Of a stretch of DNA of 64,000 nucleotides, positions 17,911 through 29,165 are shown piece by piece. Below the pieces are notes generated by a model that did no database searches, was not told the origin of the DNA, and saw nothing but the letters and a program-made list of their open reading frames with translations. The stretch lies in contig NZ_AP017569.1 of the NCBI RefSeq assembly GCF_002355655.1, forward strand, positions 2,666,001 to 2,730,000, in the 5' to 3' direction. A program made the position numbers and the translations under genes. The stretch is from Halorubrum trapanicum (lineage in GTDB: Archaea; Halobacteriota; Halobacteria; Halobacteriales; Haloferacaceae). Each line of letters opens with the position of its first letter. Within the stretch, counting starts at the first letter, position 1.

Positions 17911-18263
17911 GCTTATAAATGATCAACTACAGTTTGACGACGACCACCCCCGAAGCCCCGGTCGCTCGGCCGTACGAGAGTCGAATTTATAAATAACTGA
18001 TCCACACGACCACCGCCGAAGCCCCGGTCGCGAACCCGGCGCACGCTCGCTGCGCTCCTCACTCGGTCGCTATCGCTCCCTCGTTGCGGTGCTTGCGTCG
18101 CCTGCGCCGGGTTCGCGACCGCCCCTTCGAGTCCCACCCCGTACAGCACCGCAACCGCGCCTCACACCTCCCCAGCCTCGTCGCTCGCGCTTAAAAGCGC
18201 TCGCGACTCCCTCGCGCGTGCGACTCGCGCCCTTCGGGCGCTCGCCGGCACGCGCCACCGCAG
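17911..18263. repeat. Structured intergenic repeat element, copy 1
   Basis: This fills the gap between the convergent thiL and thiolase genes. It starts with two TATA-containing units whose 24-nt cores lie at 17942-17965 and 18008-18031 (66-bp period). Next is a perfect 19-bp hairpin (18026-18044 with 18104-18122, 59-nt loop) and a conserved tail (18123-18184). A variable part follows with small hairpins (for example GCGCCC-TTC-GGGCGC near 18226-18240), then the shared end CACGCGCCACCGCAG. Positions 18026-18184 align without gaps to 46210-46368. Loop segment 18085-18094 is complementary to tail segment 18146-18155 over 10 nt. Open frames here are Arg/Gly-rich by-products. Confidence 0.85.
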
Positions 18264-18287
18264 AAATCAACTGTTTCTCGCGGCTCT

Positions 18288-19430
<1,143 letters not shown>

Positions 19431-19493
19431 GAACAATTACACGACAGTCGGCGTATTAAAACGCCGTGGAACGAGCGAGAATCGATCCGAAGT

Positions 19494-21017
<1,524 letters not shown>

Positions 21018-21068
21018 ACCCCAGCGTGCCGCCCGGGGGGTAACTACCCTTCGATGGGGTCACTCCCG

Positions 21069-22430
21069 TCACTCGACCCAGACGGTCTTTCGGTTGACGA
21101 ACTCCTTGATCCCGGCCTCGGAGAGCTCCCGGCCGTAGCCCGAGTCCTTGATCCCGCCGAAGGGGACCCGCGGGTCGGACTTGACGAGCTGGTTCACGTA
21201 CACGCAGCCCGCGTCGATGCGGCTCGCCACGCGCTCCCCCCGGTCGCGGTCCTCGGTCCAGACGCTCGCTCCGAGCCCGAACTCGGTGTCGTTGGCCGTC
21301 TCGACCGCCGCTTCCTCGCCGTCGACCTCGTACACCGTGGCCACCGGCCCGAACGTCTCCTCGGTGTCGACGGGGCATCCCTCGGGGACGTCGGTCAGGA
21401 CGGTCGGCGGGTAGAACGCCCCCTCTCGGTCGAGGGGCTCGCCGCCGGTCACGAGCGTCGCGCCCGCGTCGACGCTCGCGGTGACCTGCTCGTGGAGCGA
21501 CTCCATGAGGTCCGCCCGCGCCTGCGGCCCGACGTCGGTCGCCTCCACGGTCGGGTCGCCGACGGTGAGCGCGTCGATCTCGTCGACGAGCGCGTCGAGG
21601 AACGCGTCGTACACGTCCGTGTGGACGACGAAGCGCTTCGCGGCGATGCACGACTGCCCCCCGTTCAGGTTCCGCGCCCAGGCTCCCGTCTCGGCCGCGG
21701 CCGCGACGTCGGCGTCGTCGAGGACGACGAACGGGTCGCTCCCGCCGAGTTCGAGGACGGTCTTCTTGAGCTGGTCGCCGGCGCTCGCGGCGACCGCGCG
21801 CCCGGCCGGCCCGCTCCCGGTCAGCGTCGCGGCCCGAACGCGGTCGTCCGTCAGGAGGTCGTCGACGAGGTCCGACGGGATCAGAAGCGTCTGGAAGACG
21901 TCCTCGGGGTAGCCGGCCTCGCGGAACACCTCCTCGATCGCGAGCGCGCAGCCGGGCACGTTCGACGCGTGCTTGAGGAGGCCGACGTTCCCGGCCGTGA
22001 GGTACGGCGCGGCGAAGCGGAACACCTGCCAGAACGGGAAGTTCCACGGCATCACCGCGAGGACGGGGCCGAGCGGTTCGTGCTCCGTCCTGACCGTCGA
22101 GCCCGGCGGGCTCGGGTGGTGGTCCGCCTCGAGGTACGCGCCCGCGTGTTCCGCGTAGTGGTCGCAGACCCACGCGCACTTCTCGATCTCGCCGACCGCC
22201 TGCGAGATCGGCTTCCCCATCTCCCGGGTCATCGTCTCGGCGTACTCCCGCTTGTTCTCTCTGAGTACGTCGGCCGCGTTCGCGAGGAGCCGCTCGCGGT
22301 CCCGGAGCGGACGCGTCCGCCAGTCGTCGAACGCCGCGGTCGACCGCTCCAGCGCCGCCTCGACGTCGTCCACGTCGTGTTCGTTGTACGTTTCGATCTG
22401 CGCCCCGGTCGCTGGGTTTACCGCGTTCAT
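21069..22430 (-). CDS. NAD(P)-dependent aldehyde dehydrogenase, succinate-semialdehyde type
   Basis: A 453-residue aldehyde dehydrogenase. Motifs: PLGPVLAVMPWNFPFWQVFR (~120-139), TLTGSGPAGRAVAASAG, catalytic Glu in VLELGGSDPFVVLDDAD and catalytic Cys in NLNGGQSCIAAKRFVVH (~262), then EETFGPVATVY and the C-terminal PFGGIKDSGYGRELSEAGIK. The short N-terminus and FPFWQVFRFAAP are typical of succinate-semialdehyde dehydrogenase (GabD type), so 4-carbon semialdehydes are the likely substrates. It is divergent from the ABC-importer/acyl-CoA locus and shares its 190-nt promoter region, which contains palindromes, so it may belong to the same catabolic response. Confidence 0.88.
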   Translation of the reverse strand: MNAVNPATGAQIETYNEHDVDDVEAALERSTAAFDDWRTRPLRDRERLLANAADVLRENKREYAETMTREMGKPISQAVGEIEKCAWVCDHYAEHAGAYLEADHHPSPPGSTVRTEHEPLGPVLAVMPWNFPFWQVFRFAAPYLTAGNVGLLKHASNVPGCALAIEEVFREAGYPEDVFQTLLIPSDLVDDLLTDDRVRAATLTGSGPAGRAVAASAGDQLKKTVLELGGSDPFVVLDDADVAAAAETGAWARNLNGGQSCIAAKRFVVHTDVYDAFLDALVDEIDALTVGDPTVEATDVGPQARADLMESLHEQVTASVDAGATLVTGGEPLDREGAFYPPTVLTDVPEGCPVDTEETFGPVATVYEVDGEEAAVETANDTEFGLGASVWTEDRDRGERVASRIDAGCVYVNQLVKSDPRVPFGGIKDSGYGRELSEAGIKEFVNRKTVWVE

Positions 22431-22626
22431 GTGAAGTATGACAACGTTGTACAGGCACTTTACTATTGGTCACGCCGGACGGCGGCCGATCCCTCCCCGC
22501 GTTCGACCGACCGATTCGGGTCCGGACTGGGGTTTGGGACGGGGAAGTACGACGGGGAAGGTTATCGTATGTTACAGACCCGCATATTTATGTAGGGAGC
22601 GACACTCACGGACAATTGTTAACAAT
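22431..22626. promoter_or_regulatory. Divergent promoter between the aldehyde dehydrogenase and the ABC operon
   Basis: It contains a perfect palindrome ACAACGTTGT (22441-22450) next to the dehydrogenase start and ATTGTTAACAAT (22615-22626) overlapping the start codon of the substrate-binding protein. Both contain ACAAnnTTGT-like or TTGTTAACAA half-sites. A TATA-like CATATTTATG (22583-22592) serves the rightward operon. Regulator unknown. Confidence 0.5.
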
Positions 22627-23953
22627 GGTAACCGAAGACAGCGATACCGAAAACAAGTATAAACGGAGCGACGCCGCCGAGACGGGTTCGGGGAGCCGGT
22701 CGCCGGTCGGACGGCGGCGGTTCCTTCAGGCCGCCGGCGCGGGCGCGGCCGTCGGGCTCGCCGGCTGTTCCGGCGGGGGCGGCGGAGACGGCGGGCCCGT
22801 GACGCTCGGGGCCGCGTACATCCTCTCCGGGTTCGCGTCGCTGTACGGCGAGGAGGCCGAACGCGGGATCGACTTCGCGGTGTCGGAGATCAACGACAAC
22901 GGCGGCATCGACGGCCGAGACGTCGAGGTGATCGTCCGCGACACCGAGGCGAGCGCCGACACGGCGATCCAGCAGATCCGCAGCCTCGTTCAGGAGGACA
23001 ACGTCGACGGGCTGTTCGGGCTCGACTCCAGCGGCGTCGCCCAGGCCGTCGCGCCGCAGATCTCGCAGCTCCAGATACCGTTCATGATCACGCACGCGGC
23101 GACCCCGTTCGTCACCTCGCCGCAGGGCGAGCACGAGGACTCCGTCGGGAACGAGTACGTGTTCCGCGACTCCAACAGCCTCGCGCAGGACATCTACGGG
23201 GCCGCGCGCGTCGCCCAGGAGCTCGACGCCACCGAGTGGGCCACCATCGGCCCGGACTACGCGTTCGGGTACGAGACCTGGGACTACTTCCAGGCGTACT
23301 GCGACGGGCTCGGCGTCGAGGCCGAGTTCACGGCCGAGCAGTTCCCGGCGCTGGCGACGAGCGACTACAGGCCATTCATCAGCTCCATCCTCGACGCCGA
23401 CCCCGACGCGGTACTCACCCCGCTGTGGGGGGCCGACCTCACGACGTTCATCGGACAGGCCGAGAGCGCGGGCTGGTTCGACCAGATCGACCACACGCTG
23501 TTCAGCGTCGGGATGGGGACGGACCTCCCGAGCGACGGCAGTCCGCTCCCGGAGGGTGAGTACGCCTCCACTCGGTACGACCCATTCGTCCCCGACACCG
23601 AGACGAACAACTCGTTCCGCGATGCGTACTACGAGGAGTACGAGTCGCTCCCGACGTACAACGCAGAGGGCGCGTATCGGGCGGTCCACCTGTACAAGGA
23701 GGCGATCGAGTCGGCCGGAGGGACGGACGCCAGCGCGCTCGTCGACGAGTTCACCGGCATGGAGCACTCGGGCCCCGTCGGCGACTACCGGTTCAGCGAG
23801 ACGAACCAGGCGACGGTCGCGTCAATCTGGGGCACCGTCACCTACGACGACGAGTGGGAGAGCAACGTGCTCGACCCCGTGAACCGATACGAGGCGGGTC
23901 CCGACGTGCTGTCTGAGGCGCTCGGCGACTCCGACCTCCCGACGGGTATCTAA
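22625..23953 (+). CDS. ABC transporter substrate-binding lipoprotein (LivK/amide-urea type)
   Basis: A 442-residue binding protein anchored outside the membrane. It has a Tat motif GRRRFLQAAGAGAAVGLAGC with lipobox LAGC, lipidated Cys48, then a Gly-rich linker. The periplasmic-binding-protein type I fold follows: VTLGAAYILSGFASLYGEEA, ERGIDFAVSEINDNGGIDGR, VEVIVRDTEASADTAIQQIR and QIPFMITHAATPFV. The ligand would be an amino acid, amide or, given the downstream CoA ligase, a short carboxylic acid. The open frame extends upstream, but ATG 22625 gives the intact signal. First gene of a transporter operon with four further subunits. Confidence 0.93.
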   Translation: MVTEDSDTENKYKRSDAAETGSGSRSPVGRRRFLQAAGAGAAVGLAGCSGGGGGDGGPVTLGAAYILSGFASLYGEEAERGIDFAVSEINDNGGIDGRDVEVIVRDTEASADTAIQQIRSLVQEDNVDGLFGLDSSGVAQAVAPQISQLQIPFMITHAATPFVTSPQGEHEDSVGNEYVFRDSNSLAQDIYGAARVAQELDATEWATIGPDYAFGYETWDYFQAYCDGLGVEAEFTAEQFPALATSDYRPFISSILDADPDAVLTPLWGADLTTFIGQAESAGWFDQIDHTLFSVGMGTDLPSDGSPLPEGEYASTRYDPFVPDTETNNSFRDAYYEEYESLPTYNAEGAYRAVHLYKEAIESAGGTDASALVDEFTGMEHSGPVGDYRFSETNQATVASIWGTVTYDDEWESNVLDPVNRYEAGPDVLSEALGDSDLPTGI

Positions 23954-23968
23954 GCCCGTCCCCTTTTC

Positions 23969-24862
23969 ATGAGTTTCACACCACTCGTTCCACTGATCGG
24001 TATCTCCGACGTCGTCATCGGACTGAGCCTCGGCAGTCGGCTCTTTCTGATCGCCGTCGGCCTGAGTCTCATCTTCGGCGTGCTGGGCGTGCTCAACTTC
24101 GCGCACGGCGGGTTCTACATGCTCGGCGCGTACGTCACCCTCGCCGTCATCTCGAACGTCGTCGACAACTTCTGGATCGCCGTCGTGGTCGGCGCGCTCG
24201 CCGTCGGCGTCGTCGGCGCCGCGATCGAGTTCTCGGCGATCCGCCGGCTGTACGACCGAGTCGACTCAGACCTCGACCAGCTCATCGTCACGTTCGGGTT
24301 CGTCCTCGTGATCCACGAGGCGGTCCGGTTCATCTGGGGGTCGGGGTCGTACTCGATCGACCCGCCGGACGTGTTCAACTTCTCCGTGACGCTCGGCGGG
24401 AGCACGTTCAACGCGTACCGGCTGGTCGTCATCGGCCTGGCCGTCGGTGTGCTCGTCGCGCTGTGGCTGTTCATCACGCGGACGTACTTCGGCTCGCTGG
24501 TCCGGGGGACCTCCTCGGACCGCGAGATGGCGGCCATGCTCGGCGTCGACGTGCCCCGGCTCTACACCGGGGTCTTCTTCCTCGGGAGCGTGCTGGCCGG
24601 CCTCGGCGGCGCGCTCTCGGCGCCGATCCAGGCGACCAGCCCGGCGCTCGGCGACCAGGTGATCATCGACGCGTTCATCGTCGTCGTCATCGGCGGACTC
24701 GGCTCCATGGGCGGCGCCTTCGTCGGCGCCATGCTCATCGGCATGATGCAGAGCCTCGGCCCGCAGTTCATCAGCGCCGGCAGCATCGCGATCCCCTTCC
24801 TCGCGATGGTGGTCGTGCTGCTGCTCCGTCCCGAGGGCCTGTTCGGGGGGATCGGCGAATGA
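23969..24862 (+). CDS. Branched-chain-type ABC transporter permease (LivH family)
   Basis: A 297-residue integral membrane protein with about eight helices, for example FLIAVGLSLIFGVLGVLNFA, where the NFAHGGFYMLGAYVT motif is the family hallmark. The EAA-like cytoplasmic loop is VRGTSSDREMAAMLGVDVPR. The C-terminal motif VIIDAFIVVVIGGLGSMGGA is conserved. It begins 15 nt after the binding-protein gene and overlaps the next gene by 4 nt (ATGA). It forms the translocation pore with the LivM-type protein. Confidence 0.94.
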   Translation: MSFTPLVPLIGISDVVIGLSLGSRLFLIAVGLSLIFGVLGVLNFAHGGFYMLGAYVTLAVISNVVDNFWIAVVVGALAVGVVGAAIEFSAIRRLYDRVDSDLDQLIVTFGFVLVIHEAVRFIWGSGSYSIDPPDVFNFSVTLGGSTFNAYRLVVIGLAVGVLVALWLFITRTYFGSLVRGTSSDREMAAMLGVDVPRLYTGVFFLGSVLAGLGGALSAPIQATSPALGDQVIIDAFIVVVIGGLGSMGGAFVGAMLIGMMQSLGPQFISAGSIAIPFLAMVVVLLLRPEGLFGGIGE

Positions 24863-26043
24863 GCGCGACCGACACGGGCGGCCGGGTCAGCCGGTTCGGC
24901 TCGGCGGTCGCCGAGGGATGGACCCGCGAGCGGTTCGGCCTCCTCGGCGCCGTCGCGCTGGTGCTTGTCGCCCTCGCGCCGCCGTTCCAAGTCTATCTGT
25001 TCACCGACTTCCTCGTCGTCGCGCTGTTCGCGCTCGGCTTCAACCTGCTGTACGGCTACACGGGCCTGCTCTCGTTCGGTCACGGCCTGTTCTACGCGGG
25101 CGGCGCGTACGGGATCGCGATCGTGTTGCGGGACCTCGGCCCGGTGATCGCCGACGTCGTCGGCACAGGGATTTCGCCGCTCGTCACGTTCGTTCTCGGC
25201 GGCGTCGTCGGCCTCGCGCTCGTCGTCGCCGTCGCGGTGCCCGTCGGGTGGCTCAGCGTCCGGTTGGAGGAGATCTACTTCGCGCTGATCACGCTCGCGT
25301 TCGGGATGTTGGGCTACTCGCTCATCATCCAGGACCCGGCGGGGCTGACGAACGGGACCGACGGGGTGATCGTCCTGCTCGGTACCGTCGATCTCGGCGG
25401 CGTAAGCCTCCGGATCGGCGGCCGACGGATCTACTACCTCATCTCGGCCGTCACCGTGGTCGCGGCGGCGTACGGGGTGTGGCGCGTGGTCAACTCCCCG
25501 TTCGGGGCCGTCTGTAAGGCGATCCGCGAGAGCCCCGACCGCGCGGCCGCGCTCGGGATCGACGTCGGCCATCACCGGTGGATGACGTTCATCGTCTCGG
25601 CGGCGGTCGTCGGGATCGCCGGCGTGTTGCGCGCGGGGCTCGCGAGCGTCGCGTCCCCGGGGCTCACGCACTGGTCGACGAGCGCGATCGCCGTCATCGC
25701 GACCGTGATCGGCGGCGCGACGTATTTCTACGGCCCGATAGTCGGCGCGTTCATCTTCCTGTACATCCGGTGGGCGATCAGCCGCTTCCCGGCGCTCGAA
25801 GCGTACTGGGAGCTGTTCTTCGGCGCGCTGCTCATCGCCGTCGTGCTGTTCTTCAAGCAGGGCGCCGTCGGGGGCCTCCTGCTGCTCCGTGACCGAGTGT
25901 TGGGAGACGGCGACGCTGGCGACGCAGGTAGTGGCGGTGGCGGCGCCCTCGACGAGGGCGGGCAGGCGACGACCGCGACGGACGACGGAGCCGAATCGGG
26001 CGGCGACAGCGACGCGCGGACCGACAGAGGTGACGACTCGTGA
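24859..26043 (+). CDS. Branched-chain-type ABC transporter permease (LivM family)
   Basis: A 394-residue permease with about ten helices. Family motifs include LYGYTGLLSFGHGLFYAGGA, YFALITLAFGMLGYSLIIQD and the coupling loop CKAIRESPDRAAALGIDVGH. After the last helix there is an unusually long acidic Gly/Asp/Thr tail (~345-394), typical of haloarchaeal cytoplasmic extensions. It overlaps the previous gene (ATGA) and the next (GTGA), so translation is coupled. Confidence 0.94.
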   Translation: MSATDTGGRVSRFGSAVAEGWTRERFGLLGAVALVLVALAPPFQVYLFTDFLVVALFALGFNLLYGYTGLLSFGHGLFYAGGAYGIAIVLRDLGPVIADVVGTGISPLVTFVLGGVVGLALVVAVAVPVGWLSVRLEEIYFALITLAFGMLGYSLIIQDPAGLTNGTDGVIVLLGTVDLGGVSLRIGGRRIYYLISAVTVVAAAYGVWRVVNSPFGAVCKAIRESPDRAAALGIDVGHHRWMTFIVSAAVVGIAGVLRAGLASVASPGLTHWSTSAIAVIATVIGGATYFYGPIVGAFIFLYIRWAISRFPALEAYWELFFGALLIAVVLFFKQGAVGGLLLLRDRVLGDGDAGDAGSGGGGALDEGGQATTATDDGAESGGDSDARTDRGDDS

Positions 26044-26813
26044 CGACCGTCCTCAAGACCGAAGACCTCCGGAAGCAGTTCGGCGAACTGACCGCCGTCG
26101 ACGACGTCTCCATCGAGATCGACGACGACAAGATCACCAGCATTATCGGCCCGAACGGGGCCGGGAAAACGACGTTCTACAACCTCCTGACGGGCGTGCT
26201 CGAACCCACGTCGGGGTCGATATGGCTCCGGAGCGGGGAGGGAGACGAGCTCGCCGACGTCACCGACGCGGAGCCGCACGAGGTGGCGCAGGCGGGGCTC
26301 TCGCGGTCGTACCAGATCACGAATATCTTCGAGGGGCTCACCGTGCGCGAGAACGTGCGGGTCGCCCGGATCAGCCACGAGGGGGCGCGGCTCGACTTCC
26401 GCTCGCGGGCGACCGGCGACGAGTCGATCGAGGCCGACGTCGCGGAGCTGTTGGAGCTCACCGGGCTCACCGACATCGCGGACACCTCCTGCGACACGCT
26501 GAGCCACGGGGAGAAACGGACCGTCGAGATCGCCTTAGCGCTCGCCATCGAGCCGGACGTGTTCCTGATGGACGAGCCCACCGCGGGGATGAACCCGACG
26601 GAGGTGACGGAGATCGTCTCGCTGATCCGCGAGCTCGACGCGGACCTCGACGCCACGTTCGTCGTGACCGAACACAACATGGACGTCGTCACGGACATCT
26701 CCGACCGGATCGTCGTGCTCGCCGAGGGGTCGATCCTCGCGGACGGGACGCCGGCGGAGGTGCTGACGGACGAGCGGGTGACCGAGGCATATCTGGGGAG
26801 TGATAGCGTATGA
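26040..26813 (+). CDS. Branched-chain-type ABC transporter ATPase (LivG family)
   Basis: A 257-residue nucleotide-binding protein with Walker A GPNGAGKTT (~38-46), Q-loop SRSYQITNIFEGLTVRENV, signature LSHGEKRTVEIALALA, Walker B VFLMDEPTAGMNP and the switch His in VVTEHNMDVV. The signature LSHGE in place of LSGGQ is normal for the LivG branch. GTG start, overlapping livM. Its gene overlaps the LivF-type gene by 4 nt. Confidence 0.95.
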   Translation: MTTVLKTEDLRKQFGELTAVDDVSIEIDDDKITSIIGPNGAGKTTFYNLLTGVLEPTSGSIWLRSGEGDELADVTDAEPHEVAQAGLSRSYQITNIFEGLTVRENVRVARISHEGARLDFRSRATGDESIEADVAELLELTGLTDIADTSCDTLSHGEKRTVEIALALAIEPDVFLMDEPTAGMNPTEVTEIVSLIRELDADLDATFVVTEHNMDVVTDISDRIVVLAEGSILADGTPAEVLTDERVTEAYLGSDSV

Positions 26814-27523
26814 CGATACTCACGGTCGACGACATCGACACGTACTACGGGAACAGCCACGTGCTCCACGGGGTCTCGCTGGATATCGACGAGGGCGAGG
26901 TGGTGGCGCTGCTCGGACGCAACGGCGCGGGGAAGACGACGACGATGCGCTCGATCGTCGGCGCGTCCCCGCCGCGCTCGGGGTCGATCACGTACCGCGG
27001 CGAGGAGATCACGGGGCTGTCGTCGGACGAGATCAACGGGCGCGGGATCTCGCTCGTCCCGGAGGACCGCCGGGTGTTCCCCACCCTGACCGTCCAGGAG
27101 AACCTCCGGTTGGCGCACAACCTGGCGAACGACCCGCGGCCGGTAGAGGAGATGTATGACCTGTTTCCGGCGCTCGACGACCTCCGCGGCAGCGACGGGC
27201 GGAACCTCAGCGGCGGCGAACAGCAGATGGTGTCGGTCGCCCGCGCGCTCGTTCAAGCGCCCGACGTGCTGCTCTTAGACGAGCCGACCGAGGGGCTCGC
27301 GCCGGTGATCGTCGACGACCTCAAGGAGATCGTCCAGACGGTCGTCGACCAGAACGTCACCGTGCTGTTGACCGAACAGAACGTCGACTTCGCCTTCGAG
27401 CTCGCCGAGCGGGGGTACATCATGGACACCGGCGAGATCGTCTTCGACGGCACCGTCGAGGAGATCCGGGACCGAGAGGACCTCCTCGAGACGTACCTCT
27501 CCGTGGGGACCGCCGATGCCTGA
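26810..27523 (+). CDS. Branched-chain-type ABC transporter ATPase (LivF family)
   Basis: A 237-residue second ATPase with Walker A GRNGAGKTTT, the LivF motif GISLVPEDRRVFPTLTVQEN, signature LSGGEQQMVSVARALV and Walker B VLLLDEPTEGLAP, then LTEQNVDFAFELAERGYIMD. It ends 8 nt inside the following acyl-CoA synthetase gene, so import and CoA activation of the substrate are encoded in a single unit. This is the main clue that the transported compound is a carboxylic acid. Confidence 0.95.
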   Translation: MTILTVDDIDTYYGNSHVLHGVSLDIDEGEVVALLGRNGAGKTTTMRSIVGASPPRSGSITYRGEEITGLSSDEINGRGISLVPEDRRVFPTLTVQENLRLAHNLANDPRPVEEMYDLFPALDDLRGSDGRNLSGGEQQMVSVARALVQAPDVLLLDEPTEGLAPVIVDDLKEIVQTVVDQNVTVLLTEQNVDFAFELAERGYIMDTGEIVFDGTVEEIRDREDLLETYLSVGTADA

Positions 27524-29165
27524 GGAGCTCACCCTCCGCCCGTTCTTCTGGCGGGCGACGCGGCTGTTCCCGGAGACCGAGGTCGTCTCGCGCACTCACG
27601 ACGGGGTCGACCGCTACACCTACGCCGACTTCGGCGACCGCGTCCGGCGGCTCGCGGCCGCGCTCGCGGACCTCGGCGTCGAGGCCGGCGACCGCGTCGG
27701 GACGCTCGGCTGGAACACGCACCGTCACCTGGAGGCGTACTACGCGGTCCCGCTCTCCGGCGCGCAGCTCCACACCGTGAACCTCCTGCTACAGGACGAC
27801 AACGTCGAGTACATCATTAACGACGCCGCGGACGACGTGCTGATCGTCGACCGCGACGCGGTGGCGGTCCTCGACCGCCTGTGGGACCGGATCGACGGCG
27901 TCCGCGAGGTCGTCGTCATGGACGACTCGATCCCGGAGACGGAGGCGGACCTGCCGCTGTCGTCGTTCGAGGAGCTGATCGCGGACGTCGACCCGATGGA
28001 ATCGTGGCCCTCGCTCTCCGAGGACGACCCGGCCGGGATGTGTTACACCTCCGGGACGACGGGGAAGCCGAAGGGGGTCGAGTACACCCACAAGATGATC
28101 TACGCCCACGCGATGATGGTGATGACGCCCGCCGCGCTCGACATCGCCGAGGAGGACGTGGTGATGCCGGTCGTCCCCATGTTCCACGTGAACTCGTGGG
28201 AGTTCCCGTACGCCGTGACGATGGCGGGCGCGAAGCAGGTGTATCCGGGGCCGTCCCCGGACCCCGCCGACCTCGTCGAGCTGATCGAAGAGGAGGGCGT
28301 CACGCTCACCGCCGGGGTCCCGACGGTGTGGATCGACGTGCTCGACCACCTGGACGAACACGGCGGCGACCTCTCCTCGCTCGAACGCATCGTCGTCGGC
28401 GGCAGCGCCGCGCCCCGGGAAGTTATGCGCCGGTACGAGGACGAACACGACGTGACGATCGAACACGCGTGGGGGATGACCGAGACGATGAGCATCGGCT
28501 CCGTCTCGCGGCCGAACTCGGGGACCGCGGACGGCGACCGCGAGGCGGAACTCGACAAGCGGGCGAAGCAGGGGCTGCTCTCGCCCGGGCTGGAGATGCG
28601 GGTCGTCGGGGACGACGGCGAGCCGATCCCGTGGGACGGCGAGGCGTTCGGCGAGCTGCTCGTCCGCGGGCCGACGGTCGTCGGCGAGTACTACGACCGC
28701 CCGGAGGCCAACGAGACGGACTTCGTCGCGGCCGAGGACGGGGGCGCGCGCTGGCTCCGCACCGGCGACATCGTCACCGTCGACGAGGACGGGTACGTCG
28801 ACGTCGTCGACCGCGCCAAGGACGTGATCAAGTCCGGCGGCGAGTGGATCTCCAGCATCGAGCTGGAGAACGCCCTGATGGCGCACGACGACGTCGCCGA
28901 GGCGGTCGTGATCGCGGCGCCGCACGAGCGCTGGCAGGAGCGGCCGCTGGCGTTCGTCGTGCCGAAGGCGGGCCGCGAGCTCGACGTGGCGGCGATCCGG
29001 TCGTTCCTCGAAGCGGAGTTCCCGCGCTGGTGGCTCCCGGACGACGTGCGGTTCCGCGAGGAGATCCCGAAGACCGCGACCGGGAAGTTCGACAAGAAGA
29101 CGCTCCGCGAGACCGTCGAAGACCCGGCGCTGCCGTACGCGCCGGGCGACGGAGGTGGCGAATGA
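27516..29165 (+). CDS. Acyl-CoA synthetase (AMP-forming)
   Basis: A 549-residue ANL-superfamily ligase that activates a carboxylic acid with ATP and CoA. Motifs: P-loop MCYTSGTTGKPKGVEYTH (~172-189), EHAWGMTETMSIGSV (~321-335), the hinge region LRTGDIVTVDEDGYVDVVDR, KDVIKSGGEWISSIELENAL, and the catalytic Lys in PKTATGKFDKKTLRE near the C-terminus. It is of the medium-chain/fatty-acid type. It overlaps livF by 8 nt and the SDR gene by 4 nt. In an lva-like pathway it would correspond to LvaE, making a 4-oxo- or 4-hydroxyacyl-CoA. Confidence 0.93.
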   Translation: MPEELTLRPFFWRATRLFPETEVVSRTHDGVDRYTYADFGDRVRRLAAALADLGVEAGDRVGTLGWNTHRHLEAYYAVPLSGAQLHTVNLLLQDDNVEYIINDAADDVLIVDRDAVAVLDRLWDRIDGVREVVVMDDSIPETEADLPLSSFEELIADVDPMESWPSLSEDDPAGMCYTSGTTGKPKGVEYTHKMIYAHAMMVMTPAALDIAEEDVVMPVVPMFHVNSWEFPYAVTMAGAKQVYPGPSPDPADLVELIEEEGVTLTAGVPTVWIDVLDHLDEHGGDLSSLERIVVGGSAAPREVMRRYEDEHDVTIEHAWGMTETMSIGSVSRPNSGTADGDREAELDKRAKQGLLSPGLEMRVVGDDGEPIPWDGEAFGELLVRGPTVVGEYYDRPEANETDFVAAEDGGARWLRTGDIVTVDEDGYVDVVDRAKDVIKSGGEWISSIELENALMAHDDVAEAVVIAAPHERWQERPLAFVVPKAGRELDVAAIRSFLEAEFPRWWLPDDVRFREEIPKTATGKFDKKTLRETVEDPALPYAPGDGGGE

